The notes under the pieces are model-generated. The model had not been told where the DNA came from. It was given only the letters and a program-made list of their open reading frames with translations, and searched no databases. A stretch of 64,000 nucleotides of DNA from Psychroflexus planctonicus (GTDB lineage Bacteria; Bacteroidota; Bacteroidia; Flavobacteriales; Flavobacteriaceae). Position 1 is the first letter of the stretch, and every line of letters begins with the position of its first letter. The stretch lies in contig NZ_BMGM01000005.1 of the NCBI RefSeq assembly GCF_014640195.1, positions 205,870 to 269,869 on the forward strand. The letters are read 5' to 3'. Positions 35,346 to 43,084 of the stretch are shown here, piece after piece. The position numbers and the translations under genes were made by a program.

Positions 35346-36107
35346 ATGAAAATACTTTCCTACAACGTCAACGGAATTCGCGCAGCTTTAAAAAAAGATT
35401 TGATCAGTTGGTTGAAAGCAGCCGATGCAGATGTGGTTTGTTTTCAAGAAACCAAAGCCCAACCCGAACAAATAGACAATTCGCTTTTTGAGGACATTGG
35501 ATACAAGTATTGCTATTGGTTTTCTGCCCAGAAAAAAGGCTATAGCGGTGTGGGAATCATCAGCAAAACTGAACCTAAAAATATAGTGTACGGAACAGGA
35601 ATAGATTATATGGATGCAGAAGGGCGAAATCTCCGTGCCGATTTTGAAGAGATTTCCATCATGAGCATGTATTTGCCTTCGGGAACAAATGATGCTCGAT
35701 TAGATTTTAAATTGAAATATATGGACGATCTTCAAACCTACATCAATCAATTAACCAAAGAAGTTCCCAACTTAAACATTTGTGGCGATTACAATATTTG
35801 TCATGAACCCATAGACATTCACGATCCAGTTCGACTCAAAAATGTATCTGGATTTTTACCTGTTGAACGCGAATGGCTTTCAGCCTTTTTAGCAAGTGGA
35901 TTTACAGACACCTTTCGTTTGCAACATCCAGAAGAAACCGCTTATTCGTGGTGGAGTTACCGTGCCAATGCAAGAGCCAATAACAAAGGCTGGCGATTGG
36001 ATTATCATTTATTAGCCAATCACTTACAAGATAAAATAAAACGAACAGCCATCTTGAATCAAGCCAAACACAGCGATCATTGTCCTGTACTTTTAGAACT
36101 CAAATAA
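35346..36107 (+). CDS. xth: Exodeoxyribonuclease III / AP endonuclease
   Basis: A 253-residue DNA repair enzyme that nicks at abasic sites and degrades 3' ends. The exonuclease-endonuclease-phosphatase fold motifs are all visible: LSYNVNGIRAA at 4-14, VCFQETKAQ, the GYSGVGI segment, CGDYNICHEPID near 146-157 (catalytic Asp and Asn), and the terminal AKHSDHCPVLLEL with the SDH triad. Fits the bacterial ExoA type. Single gene. Confidence 0.95.
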   Translation: MKILSYNVNGIRAALKKDLISWLKAADADVVCFQETKAQPEQIDNSLFEDIGYKYCYWFSAQKKGYSGVGIISKTEPKNIVYGTGIDYMDAEGRNLRADFEEISIMSMYLPSGTNDARLDFKLKYMDDLQTYINQLTKEVPNLNICGDYNICHEPIDIHDPVRLKNVSGFLPVEREWLSAFLASGFTDTFRLQHPEETAYSWWSYRANARANNKGWRLDYHLLANHLQDKIKRTAILNQAKHSDHCPVLLELK

Positions 36108-36150
36108 ATACGAAACCCAACTTAAAACCGTTCAACTTAAAAAACAAATC

Positions 36151-37116
36151 ATGAAAATAATACGTTTATTTATTGCTATCGTGCTTCCAGTAGTATTGCT
36201 TACTTCTTGTGTAAGTCAGAAAAAATTCAAGGATTTAGAAGGAAATTACAATCGTTTAGTAGACGATTATCAAGAATTAAAAGATAATCATAATGATACA
36301 AAAGCAGAGCTGAGCGATGTAAAAAGCAAATTAGCCAACCTAGAAAGCGAATACAATCAGCTAAAAGAAAAAGAAGAAGAATTGCGTATGGAATATGCCA
36401 ATATGCAAACTAATTATTTGAATTTATCTAAATCTTACGATGCTTTAGAAAAAAATAGCTCTTCTGCTTTGGCTGAAAACTCAAAAAGAAATCGTGAATT
36501 ATTAAAAGAATTAGAAGAAAAAGAAAAAACTTTAGCGGAAGAGCAAACCCGATTAGAAAAGCTTCAAAAAGATTTAGCTTCTCGTTCTGAGCGCATCGAT
36601 GAGCTTGAAGGCTTAATTGCAGATAAAGAACAAAAAATGAATAATTTACGCGAAAACTTGTCTAAAGCCTTAACGAATTTTGAAGGCAAAGGCTTAAGTG
36701 TAGAGCAACGCGATGGCAAAGTATATGTTTCTATGGAAAACAAATTATTGTTTAGTTCAGGAAGCTGGTCTGTTGGAAGCGAAGGGAAAAAAGCAGTAAC
36801 TGAATTAGGAAAAGTACTAGCACAAAATCCAGATATTGCCGTTTCTATTGAAGGACATACCGACGACGACCCGTACCGCGGAACGGGACAACTTACTGAT
36901 AATTGGGATTTATCAACTAAGCGCGCTACCGAAGTTTTAAAATTGTTGTTGAAAAATAACAACATCGATCCACAAAACTTAACCGCAGCCGGAAAAGGAG
37001 AACATGCTCCGGTTGCTAGCAATGAAACTGCAGAAGGCAAAGCGAAAAATCGTAGGATTGAAGTGGTTTTAACACCTAAGTTAGATGAAATTTCAAATAT
37101 GTTGAATGAGATGTAG
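36151..37116 (+). CDS. OmpA-family lipoprotein with coiled coil
   Basis: A 321-residue outer-membrane lipoprotein. The signal peptide ends in VLLTSC, with the lipidated cysteine at residue 20. A long coiled coil with heptads of Leu, Glu and Lys runs from about 25 to 175. An OmpA-like peptidoglycan-binding domain occupies about 190-315, with the IEGHTDDDPYRG, LSTKRATEVLKLLL and AKNRRIEVVL motifs. It likely tethers the outer membrane to peptidoglycan or spans the periplasm. A terminator follows. Confidence 0.93.
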   Translation: MKIIRLFIAIVLPVVLLTSCVSQKKFKDLEGNYNRLVDDYQELKDNHNDTKAELSDVKSKLANLESEYNQLKEKEEELRMEYANMQTNYLNLSKSYDALEKNSSSALAENSKRNRELLKELEEKEKTLAEEQTRLEKLQKDLASRSERIDELEGLIADKEQKMNNLRENLSKALTNFEGKGLSVEQRDGKVYVSMENKLLFSSGSWSVGSEGKKAVTELGKVLAQNPDIAVSIEGHTDDDPYRGTGQLTDNWDLSTKRATEVLKLLLKNNNIDPQNLTAAGKGEHAPVASNETAEGKAKNRRIEVVLTPKLDEISNMLNEM

Positions 37117-37139
37117 GAAAAAATTAATTTTAAATTTAG

Positions 37140-37174
37140 AGTTCCAAATCTTGAATTAGGTTTGGAACTTTTTT
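37140..37174 (+). terminator. Rho-independent terminator after the OmpA lipoprotein gene
   Basis: AGTTCCAAA (37140-37148) pairs with TTTGGAACT (37161-37169) across a 12-base loop, followed by T residues. Confidence 0.85.
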
Positions 37175-37220
37175 ATGTTCTAAAATTATTTTACTTCAAG
37201 TCAGGTCATTTTAAAACCGA

Positions 37221-37254
37221 AAAGTACTTTTTTAAGTACTTTAAAGTATATTTG
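37221..37254 (+). promoter_or_regulatory. Operator and promoter of yefM-yoeB
   Basis: AAAGTACTTT at 37221-37230 is a perfect palindrome, and its AAGTACTT core recurs at 37234-37241, 12 bp later. The perfect -7 element TATATTTG is at 37247-37254, only 4 bases before the ATG, so the mRNA is probably leaderless. Autorepression by the encoded antitoxin is inferred. Confidence 0.65.
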
Positions 37255-37258
37255 TATT

Positions 37259-37507
37259 ATGGAAACAGTTAATTATACAAATTTTCGTTCAAATCTAAAG
37301 CATTGGTTTGATAAAGTTGTGGATGATGTAAGCGACATTATCATTAAACGCAAAAATGGTAAAGACCTTGTTTTGATATCATTAGACGAATACAATTCTT
37401 TAAAGGAAACATCTTATCTGTTGACAGGTAAAAATAGAGATGTTTTATTAAACGCTATTAAAGAACTGGAATCAGGAAATGGGACGCAAAAAGACTTAAT
37501 CGAATAG
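37259..37507 (+). CDS. yefM: YefM/Phd-type antitoxin
   Basis: An 82-residue antitoxin of the Phd/YefM family. It has the family N-terminus (NYTNFRSNLKHWFDKVVDD), which forms the DNA-binding dimer, the conserved RKNGKDLVLISLDEYNSL at 30-48, and a toxin-binding tail. It ends in TAG directly followed by the yoeB ATG. It should repress its own promoter at the AAGTACTT sites just upstream. Confidence 0.92.
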   Translation: METVNYTNFRSNLKHWFDKVVDDVSDIIIKRKNGKDLVLISLDEYNSLKETSYLLTGKNRDVLLNAIKELESGNGTQKDLIE

Positions 37508-37768
37508 ATGAAATTAACTTGGTCAACTTCATCTTGGGAAGATTATTTGTATTGGCAGAAAGTTGATAAAAAAATAGCTAAGCGAATAAATGAACTTATT
37601 AAGAGTTGCATGCGAACACCTTTTGAAGGAATTGGAAAACCCGAAGCTTTAAAAGGTGACTTACAAAGGTATTGGTCTAGGCGAATAACATCTGAACATC
37701 GATTGGTTTATAAATACGATAATGAACACATTATGATAGCAGCTTGTCGTTACCATTACGGAAAATGA
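37508..37768 (+). CDS. yoeB: YoeB/Txe ribosome-dependent mRNA endonuclease toxin
   Basis: An 86-residue RelE-superfamily toxin that cuts mRNA at the ribosomal A site. The catalytic residues match E. coli YoeB position for position: E46, R65, H83 and Y84, ending in CRYHYGK. The YWSRRI and EHRLVYKY motifs are conserved. It starts immediately after the yefM stop, so it is co-translated with its antitoxin. Confidence 0.94.
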   Translation: MKLTWSTSSWEDYLYWQKVDKKIAKRINELIKSCMRTPFEGIGKPEALKGDLQRYWSRRITSEHRLVYKYDNEHIMIAACRYHYGK

Positions 37769-37801
37769 TAATCTGTCTAGCTCAAATTTGAAATCTCGCT
37801 A

Positions 37802-37822
37802 GCGCGGATTTGTAATCCGCGC
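37802..37822. repeat. REP-like palindrome, copy 1
   Basis: A 21-bp palindrome with 9-bp arms GCGCGGATT / AATCCGCGC and a TGT loop, GC-rich against its AT-rich surroundings. A degenerate AAATTTGAAAT palindrome adjoins it on the left. Confidence 0.8.
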
Positions 37823-37867
37823 CTTTACAGCAAACAATATCAACCAATAAATTAAACCAATTATAAC

Positions 37868-38695
37868 ATGAAAAAATATATTGTATTTTTAATACCCTTA
37901 ATATTTTATAGCTGTCTAGATTTTAGACCACCATCTCATAATTTTTCAAATTTTTATGATACGCCTGCTGAACGCATTGTAAAAGCTATTGAGAAAAATG
38001 ATTTAGAAGTTATTAGAGAAGAAGCAAATAAAAATGAAGAAATCTTAAATTTTAAAGACCCTAAATATAACATTTCTTTACTATCAATAGCCATTCTCAA
38101 CGACAGGAAAAAAGCTTTTGAAGAATTGCTAAAATTGGGAGCTAACCCAAATATTATAAATGGGCGGCGGTGTGATACACCGCTCGGGGCTGCAGTAAAG
38201 TTTGAACCGCCAAACTGCAACATGTTTTTTATTAATAAGCTCGTCGAGTATAATGCAGATGTTAGATTAAGGTATGGTGATGAATATGGAGAAGCCTGTA
38301 ATAATGTCTTGAATAATGAAGCTATCGTAGATGTAATTGTTTACAAGAGTGATGATATGAAATGTGGTATTAGGATGTTACAAGCATTGACGGCTAATAT
38401 AGGTTGTGTTGATTTAAATGTTAATAATAATCCTGAAGATTTTTATCATAATATAATTAATAGTAGCTTAGTCGAAGCTAATTTAGAAGCGCTTAAATTT
38501 TTTATTATTGATTTAAAATGCGAAGTCCCTGATAAAATATTTGTAAATGGTGCAGCTGTAGAAGACTTTGGAAGTGGGTACTTTACTTTAGAAGAAATAC
38601 TTGCAAGTGATTCTTTTCCTACAAGGAATAAACCTTTTAATGCTGAAGTTAGAGAGGAGCTATTAAATTATTTAAAAAACAACGGTACAGATTAA
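37868..38695 (+). CDS. Ankyrin-repeat lipoprotein
   Basis: A 275-residue lipoprotein; the signal peptide ends FYSC with the lipidated cysteine at 16. At least two ankyrin-type repeats are visible at about residues 35-130 (AIEKNDLEVIREEA, SLLSIAILNDRKKAFEELLKLGANPN, TPLGAAVKFEPPN, FINKLVEYNADVRL), with looser helical pairs after. Ankyrin repeats bind proteins; the partner is unknown. It is bounded on both sides by inverted copies of the same 21-bp palindrome, which suggests a gene acquired or moved with them. Confidence 0.75.
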   Translation: MKKYIVFLIPLIFYSCLDFRPPSHNFSNFYDTPAERIVKAIEKNDLEVIREEANKNEEILNFKDPKYNISLLSIAILNDRKKAFEELLKLGANPNIINGRRCDTPLGAAVKFEPPNCNMFFINKLVEYNADVRLRYGDEYGEACNNVLNNEAIVDVIVYKSDDMKCGIRMLQALTANIGCVDLNVNNNPEDFYHNIINSSLVEANLEALKFFIIDLKCEVPDKIFVNGAAVEDFGSGYFTLEEILASDSFPTRNKPFNAEVREELLNYLKNNGTD

Positions 38696-38726
38696 TGCTC
38701 TGACAGAGTGTATTCATAATTTACTA

Positions 38727-38747
38727 GCGCGGATTACAAATCCGCGC
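38727..38747. repeat. REP-like palindrome, copy 2 (inverted)
   Basis: The exact reverse complement of the 37802-37822 palindrome, with ACA as loop. The two lie 904 bp apart on either side of the ankyrin lipoprotein gene. Confidence 0.8.
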
Positions 38748-38848
38748 CGTCGGAATCTAGGTCAACTTCTACAAAAACAAAAAATTTCTAACCTTAACTT
38801 AACCTAAAAAACAAGATTTACTTTTAAGTTTGAAGCAAATATATAAAC

Positions 38849-40270
38849 ATGATGAACCGAAGAAAGTTTTTTAAAAATGGTGCTTTAGCTACCGTAGGAG
38901 TTGGATTATTAGGTGCTTGTAATGAGGTAGATCAAATTTCAAAAACAACTGAATCATCTTCCAAAAAAGCCAAAAACATCATTTTTTTAGTGAGTGACGG
39001 AATGAGCCAAGGAACTTTGACTATGGCTGATTCGCTAAAGCAACGCATGTATGGAAAAGCTTCGGTTTGGTTAGATTTATATAGAAACAACAAAGTGAAT
39101 CGTGCTTTAATGGACATGGCTTCAGCAAGTTCGATTGTAACCGATTCGGCGGCGGCTTCTTCATCTTGGGGTGGCGGTCACCGTATTCCCAATGGCGGAA
39201 TAAACGTGGGACGTGGCGGAGTTGAACACAAACCCATTTGGCAAAAGTTTTTAAACGCAGGTAAAAAAGCTGGAATAGTTACTACCGTTCCTATTACGCA
39301 TGCCACTCCAGCAGGATTTTGTGTAAATAGCGAAAGTAGAAACGACCAAGATGGTATTGCAGAAAAATACCTCGATTTGGGGTTAAGCGTAATGTTGGGC
39401 GGTGGCCAAGATTATTTTGACGCTAATTTTCGGGAAGACGGGAAAGATATGTATCAAGCTTTTGCTAATAACGGCTACACTGTAACTACTGAACGTGATG
39501 AAATGTTGGCTTCCGCAAACAACAAAATTCTAGGGGTTTTCGATAAAAGTGGATTGGCTTATACATTAGATCGAAATAACGAGAAAGAAATAGAAAAGCA
39601 AACGCCTTCTTTAGCTGAAATGACCCAAAAAGCTATTGATGTAATGAAAAATTCTCCTGAAGGATTTGTTTTACAAGTAGAAGGCGGAAAAGTAGATTGG
39701 GCTGCACATGCAAATGATGCCGGCGCCTTAATTTACGATCAAATGGCATTTGATGATGCGGTTGAAGTAGCTATGAAATTTGCTGAAGCCGATGAAGAAA
39801 CTTTGGTAATTATCACTACCGACCATGGCAATGCAAATCCTGGAATAATGTATGGAAAGGATGTAAATGAAAATTTTGATCGTTTGCAAAGCTTTAAACA
39901 TAGTAACGACTGGATTTTACAAGAAATCACAAAAAATGATAGCGTAGAACAAGTTAGAGAACGTATTGAATATGCTAATAACTATGGAATTAGCAAAGCG
40001 CAAGCACAATCTATTTTAGATTATTACAAAGGTTTAGAAAAGCCTGAAGAAGGTGTTTACAATTACAAAAAACTACCCTTTAAGTTGCTTTCTGAAATTC
40101 AGCAAGAATATCATTCGGTGGGTTGGATCAGTACCAATCATTCTGGAGATTTTGTTGAATTAGCTATGTATGGACCACATAGTAATCAATTGAATTCTTT
40201 TATGCGTAATACCGATTTACATAATTTTATGTTGAAGGCTACAGAAGTTGAAGATTTTGCAACCTACTAA
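38849..40270 (+). CDS. Alkaline phosphatase (PhoA family), Tat-exported
   Basis: Hydrolyses phosphate monoesters outside the cytoplasm. The 473-residue protein begins with a twin-arginine signal (MMNRRKFFKNGALATV) followed by LLGAC, so it is probably a lipoprotein exported folded. Active-site features are present: the metal-binding VSDGMSQG near 49-56, the nucleophile in VTDSAAASSSWGG near 92-103, VEGGKVDWAAHAND, and TTDHGNANPG. Second ATG is two codons in. Single gene. Confidence 0.93.
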   Translation: MMNRRKFFKNGALATVGVGLLGACNEVDQISKTTESSSKKAKNIIFLVSDGMSQGTLTMADSLKQRMYGKASVWLDLYRNNKVNRALMDMASASSIVTDSAAASSSWGGGHRIPNGGINVGRGGVEHKPIWQKFLNAGKKAGIVTTVPITHATPAGFCVNSESRNDQDGIAEKYLDLGLSVMLGGGQDYFDANFREDGKDMYQAFANNGYTVTTERDEMLASANNKILGVFDKSGLAYTLDRNNEKEIEKQTPSLAEMTQKAIDVMKNSPEGFVLQVEGGKVDWAAHANDAGALIYDQMAFDDAVEVAMKFAEADEETLVIITTDHGNANPGIMYGKDVNENFDRLQSFKHSNDWILQEITKNDSVEQVRERIEYANNYGISKAQAQSILDYYKGLEKPEEGVYNYKKLPFKLLSEIQQEYHSVGWISTNHSGDFVELAMYGPHSNQLNSFMRNTDLHNFMLKATEVEDFATY

Positions 40271-40354
40271 TGCTTAATACGTTAAAATTAAGTTTATTGA
40301 TGTTATTTTAAGATTACTCAAAGCTTTTCGTTTTAAATTTAAATAAAAAAAGCT

Positions 40355-40576
40355 ATGAAACTATCTGCCATTTCATTTTTAATTATCACCACATTTATAC
40401 TTATTGCTGTAAGTATAATGGCTGCGCTAGATGTAAGTTTCTCTTGGGTATTTTTCGCAACAGTACTTGGTCAAATTTTTTTGGTTTACACAGTATATAA
40501 AGTATTGATAGACAATTATAAAACCGACAAAACTTTTGATGATTGGTATGAAGATGAGCCCATTGAGAAAGAATAA
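40355..40576 (+). CDS. Small two-span membrane protein (73 aa)
   Basis: Two hydrophobic segments, about 4-23 and 29-51, and a short acidic cytoplasmic-type tail with DDWYEDEP. Not recognised as a named family, though small proteins of this kind are common in Flavobacteriaceae. It lies 84 bp after the phosphatase gene and may be expressed alone. Confidence 0.6.
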   Translation: MKLSAISFLIITTFILIAVSIMAALDVSFSWVFFATVLGQIFLVYTVYKVLIDNYKTDKTFDDWYEDEPIEKE

Positions 40577-40720
40577 TTTGAGTTGTCAATATCCTGTGAA
40601 TTAGAAAAGAGAAATTGTTAGTGTACTAGTCAAAAATAGTCTGATTATTGTTGATGCTCAGCTAACTTAAATAAACCGCAATAGGAACTTTTCATTATAT
40701 ATTACGATTTTAAAATGCTT

Positions 40721-40778
40721 GCCACTAACCAGCCTGCTGCTGGCAGGTGCACGAATAATTAATTAGTGTATTAGTGGC
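40721..40778. repeat. Inverted repeat left of the GxxExxY remnant, with a nested palindrome
   Basis: GCCACTAA at 40721-40728 is the exact complement of TTAGTGGC at 40771-40778. Inside, near 40732-40746, is a CCTGC/GCAGG palindrome like the one inside glnS. Related CCACTAATGCACTAA sequence recurs to the right, near 41218-41340. Confidence 0.65.
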
Positions 40779-40816
40779 TAATTTTATGTATTTTAGATAA
40801 AAAATTAGGTTTTCTT

Positions 40817-41191
40817 ATGGCTAATTTAATATATAAAGATGAAGCTTACGAAATTATAGGTAAGTGTATGGAAGTACACAACCAACTAGGTGCTGGTTTC
40901 TTAGAAATTGTCTACAAAGATGCATTGGAATTCGAATTTAAAAAATCAAACATTACCTATCAAAGAGAGAAATAATATAAAGTGAATTATAAAGGCATTA
41001 TCTTACCTCATCACTTTTACGCAGACTTTGTTGTTTTGGGTAAAATAATTTTGGAAGTAAAAGCAGTTTCTGCCATTTCTGACGAATTTGTTGCACAAGC
41101 CATCAATTATTTAAAAGTTTCACAGAACAAGTTAGCTTTAATTGTAAATTTTGGAGAACATAAATTGACCTATAAACGGATTGTTTTATAA
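40817..41191 (+). pseudogene. GxxExxY protein, interrupted by an in-frame stop
   Basis: The frame from ATG 40817 carries the family's defining GAGFLEIVYKDALE (Gly, Glu and Tyr pattern) but meets TAA at 40973-40975. Past the stop the same frame continues with YKVNYKGI, FYADFVV, the nuclease-like LEVKAVSAI and the usual end, KLTYKRIVL, to 41191. Family members have Glu or Lys near that point, so a single-base change (GAA or AAA to TAA) explains it. Total 125 codons, normal for the family. It is flanked by CACTAA-type repeats, as GxxExxY genes often are. Confidence 0.8.
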
Positions 41192-41209
41192 GTTAAAATT
41201 CTGAAAGTT

Positions 41210-41345
41210 GAATATTACCACTGATGCACTAATATTATTCGTTAATCCATTCGTGTATTCGCGGCTATTTCTTTCTTATTTTAAATCACGGAATCTTATT
41301 TATAGTTACTTTAAGAGACTTGCCACTAATGCACTAATTTTAATT
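41210..41345. repeat. Degenerate CACTAA-type repeats right of the GxxExxY remnant
   Basis: Two copies of a decayed unit: near 41218-41270 (CACTGATGCACTAATATT, then CGTTAATCC and CGCGGCTA) and near 41319-41340 (TTGCCACTAATGCACTAATT). They share core sequence with the inverted repeat at 40721-40778. Confidence 0.5.
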
Positions 41346-41369
41346 TTATTTGTTAATCCTGATCAGTGA

Positions 41370-43073
41370 TTAGGTTTTTTCTAAGCGCACATCTCGCAAT
41401 CGTAGCTGAAGACTTACTTGGTTATTCCATTCGTTTTCTTCGATACTGTAAATGGTTTCAAAAGCTGCTTTCTGGCGGATGGCTTCTGCATGTTTTCCCA
41501 ATCCAAACCCAATGGCTGAAATCCGTTCGCGTTTATTTTTTTGGTACAAACTGCATTTTAAGTGTTCTTGATCTTTTCCAACTCCTTTAGCATAACCTGT
41601 ATCTTTTATGTCCTTACTGTAAAATAACGGACTCATATTTCCTGGTCCAAAAGGAGCAAATTGTTTTAAAATTCGATAAAACTTTGGCGTAATATCTTCT
41701 AAATTTAATTCTAAATCATAATTCAATTCTGGTTGTAGTAATTCTGGCGCGATGCTGTTTTTTACTACTTCTTCAAACTTAGCTTTAAACTTAGGATAGT
41801 TTTTTTCTTCTAAAGTAAGTCCAGCTGCATATTTGTGTCCACCGAATTGCTCGATAAATTCAGCGCTTTCTTCTAAAGCATTATACACATCAAATCCTTT
41901 CACCGAACGAGCCGAAGCCGCTAGTTTTTCACCGCTTTTTGTAAAAACCAAAGTCGGTCTGTAATAAGTTTCTGTTAAACGGCTTGCTACAATGCCAATT
42001 ACACCTTTATGCCAATGTTCTTGGTATACTACCGATGTGTAATTTTTTTGTTCGTTTTGTGCTTCAATTAAAGCCAAAGCTTCCGCTGTGATATTTTGGT
42101 CGGTTTCTCTTCGGTCTGCGTTGTATTTTTCAATTTCGGCTGCAAAAGTTTCTGCTTGTTTTATGTCTTCTTCAATCAGCAATTCCACTGCATGCAAACC
42201 ATGTTTCATTCTTCCTGCTGCGTTAATTCTTGGCCCGATGATAAAAACCACATCGGTTATGCTTAATTCTTTCTTTTTAGTAAGTTGAATGATAGCTTGA
42301 AATCCAGGTCTAGGCTGAAGATTTATTTGCTTTAACCCATGATACGCCAAGATTCTGTTTTCGCCACTAATCGGAACAATATCCGAACCAATGGCGGTGG
42401 CAACCAAATCTAAATATGGAACTAATTCTTTAAAATTTCTTTGTTCTTTTTCATGAAAAGCTTGCAATAATTTAAAACCTACTCCACAACCACAAAGCTC
42501 TTTATACGGATATTTACAATCTTCTTGTTTAGGGTCTAAAACGGCGACAGCTTCAGGAATTTCCGCTCCAGGTCGGTGGTGATCGCAAATGATGAAATCA
42601 ATTCCTTTTTCTTTGGCATAAGCTACTTTGTCGATGGCTTTGATGCCACAATCTAAAGCAATGATTAAGCTAATTTCATTGTCGGAAGCAAAGTCAATTC
42701 CTTGATAAGAAACGCCATAACCTTCTTGATAGCGATCAGGAATATAAGGCGTATTATGTGGATAAAATTTACTGAAATAAGAATACAAAAGCGCAACACT
42801 GGTGGTTCCATCTACATCGTAATCTCCATAAATTAAAATACGTTCTTGATTTTTAATCGCCTTTTGAATGCGTTCCACAGCTTTTTCCATTCCCTTCATT
42901 AACCAAGGGGAATGCAATTGATTTAGGCTTGGCCTAAAGAAGTTTTTCGCTTCTTCATAAGTAGAAATATCACGTTGAGCCAATAAATAAGCAATTGTAT
43001 AATCTACTTGAAGCACTTCTTGAAGATGTGCTACAATTTCTGGTTTCGGTGAAGCTTTGGCGGTCCATTTCAT
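41370..43073 (-). CDS. recJ: Single-stranded-DNA exonuclease RecJ
   Basis: A 5'-3' exonuclease for repair and recombination. The 567-residue protein has the DHH phosphoesterase motifs: DVDGTTS near 81-87, DCGIKA, ICDHHRPGAE near 159-168 and LVATAIGSDIVP, plus the DHHA1 segment GINAAGRMKHGL-like (GPRINAAGR) and a C-terminal OB region. It is 11 bp downstream of an AddB-like gene on the same strand, so two double-strand-break processing functions share an operon. Confidence 0.96.
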   Translation of the reverse strand: MKWTAKASPKPEIVAHLQEVLQVDYTIAYLLAQRDISTYEEAKNFFRPSLNQLHSPWLMKGMEKAVERIQKAIKNQERILIYGDYDVDGTTSVALLYSYFSKFYPHNTPYIPDRYQEGYGVSYQGIDFASDNEISLIIALDCGIKAIDKVAYAKEKGIDFIICDHHRPGAEIPEAVAVLDPKQEDCKYPYKELCGCGVGFKLLQAFHEKEQRNFKELVPYLDLVATAIGSDIVPISGENRILAYHGLKQINLQPRPGFQAIIQLTKKKELSITDVVFIIGPRINAAGRMKHGLHAVELLIEEDIKQAETFAAEIEKYNADRRETDQNITAEALALIEAQNEQKNYTSVVYQEHWHKGVIGIVASRLTETYYRPTLVFTKSGEKLAASARSVKGFDVYNALEESAEFIEQFGGHKYAAGLTLEEKNYPKFKAKFEEVVKNSIAPELLQPELNYDLELNLEDITPKFYRILKQFAPFGPGNMSPLFYSKDIKDTGYAKGVGKDQEHLKCSLYQKNKRERISAIGFGLGKHAEAIRQKAAFETIYSIEENEWNNQVSLQLRLRDVRLEKT

Positions 43074-43084
43074 AACATATACTT

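Noticed and set aside
40973..40975. Recoded stop (readthrough or selenocysteine) in the GxxExxY frame
   Set aside because: The codon is TAA, not TGA or TAG, and no downstream structure was seen; a plain nonsense mutation is simpler.
42757..42765. Exact DnaA box (TGTGGATAA)
   Set aside because: A single copy inside the recJ coding sequence with no cluster around it; one chance match in 64 kb is expected.
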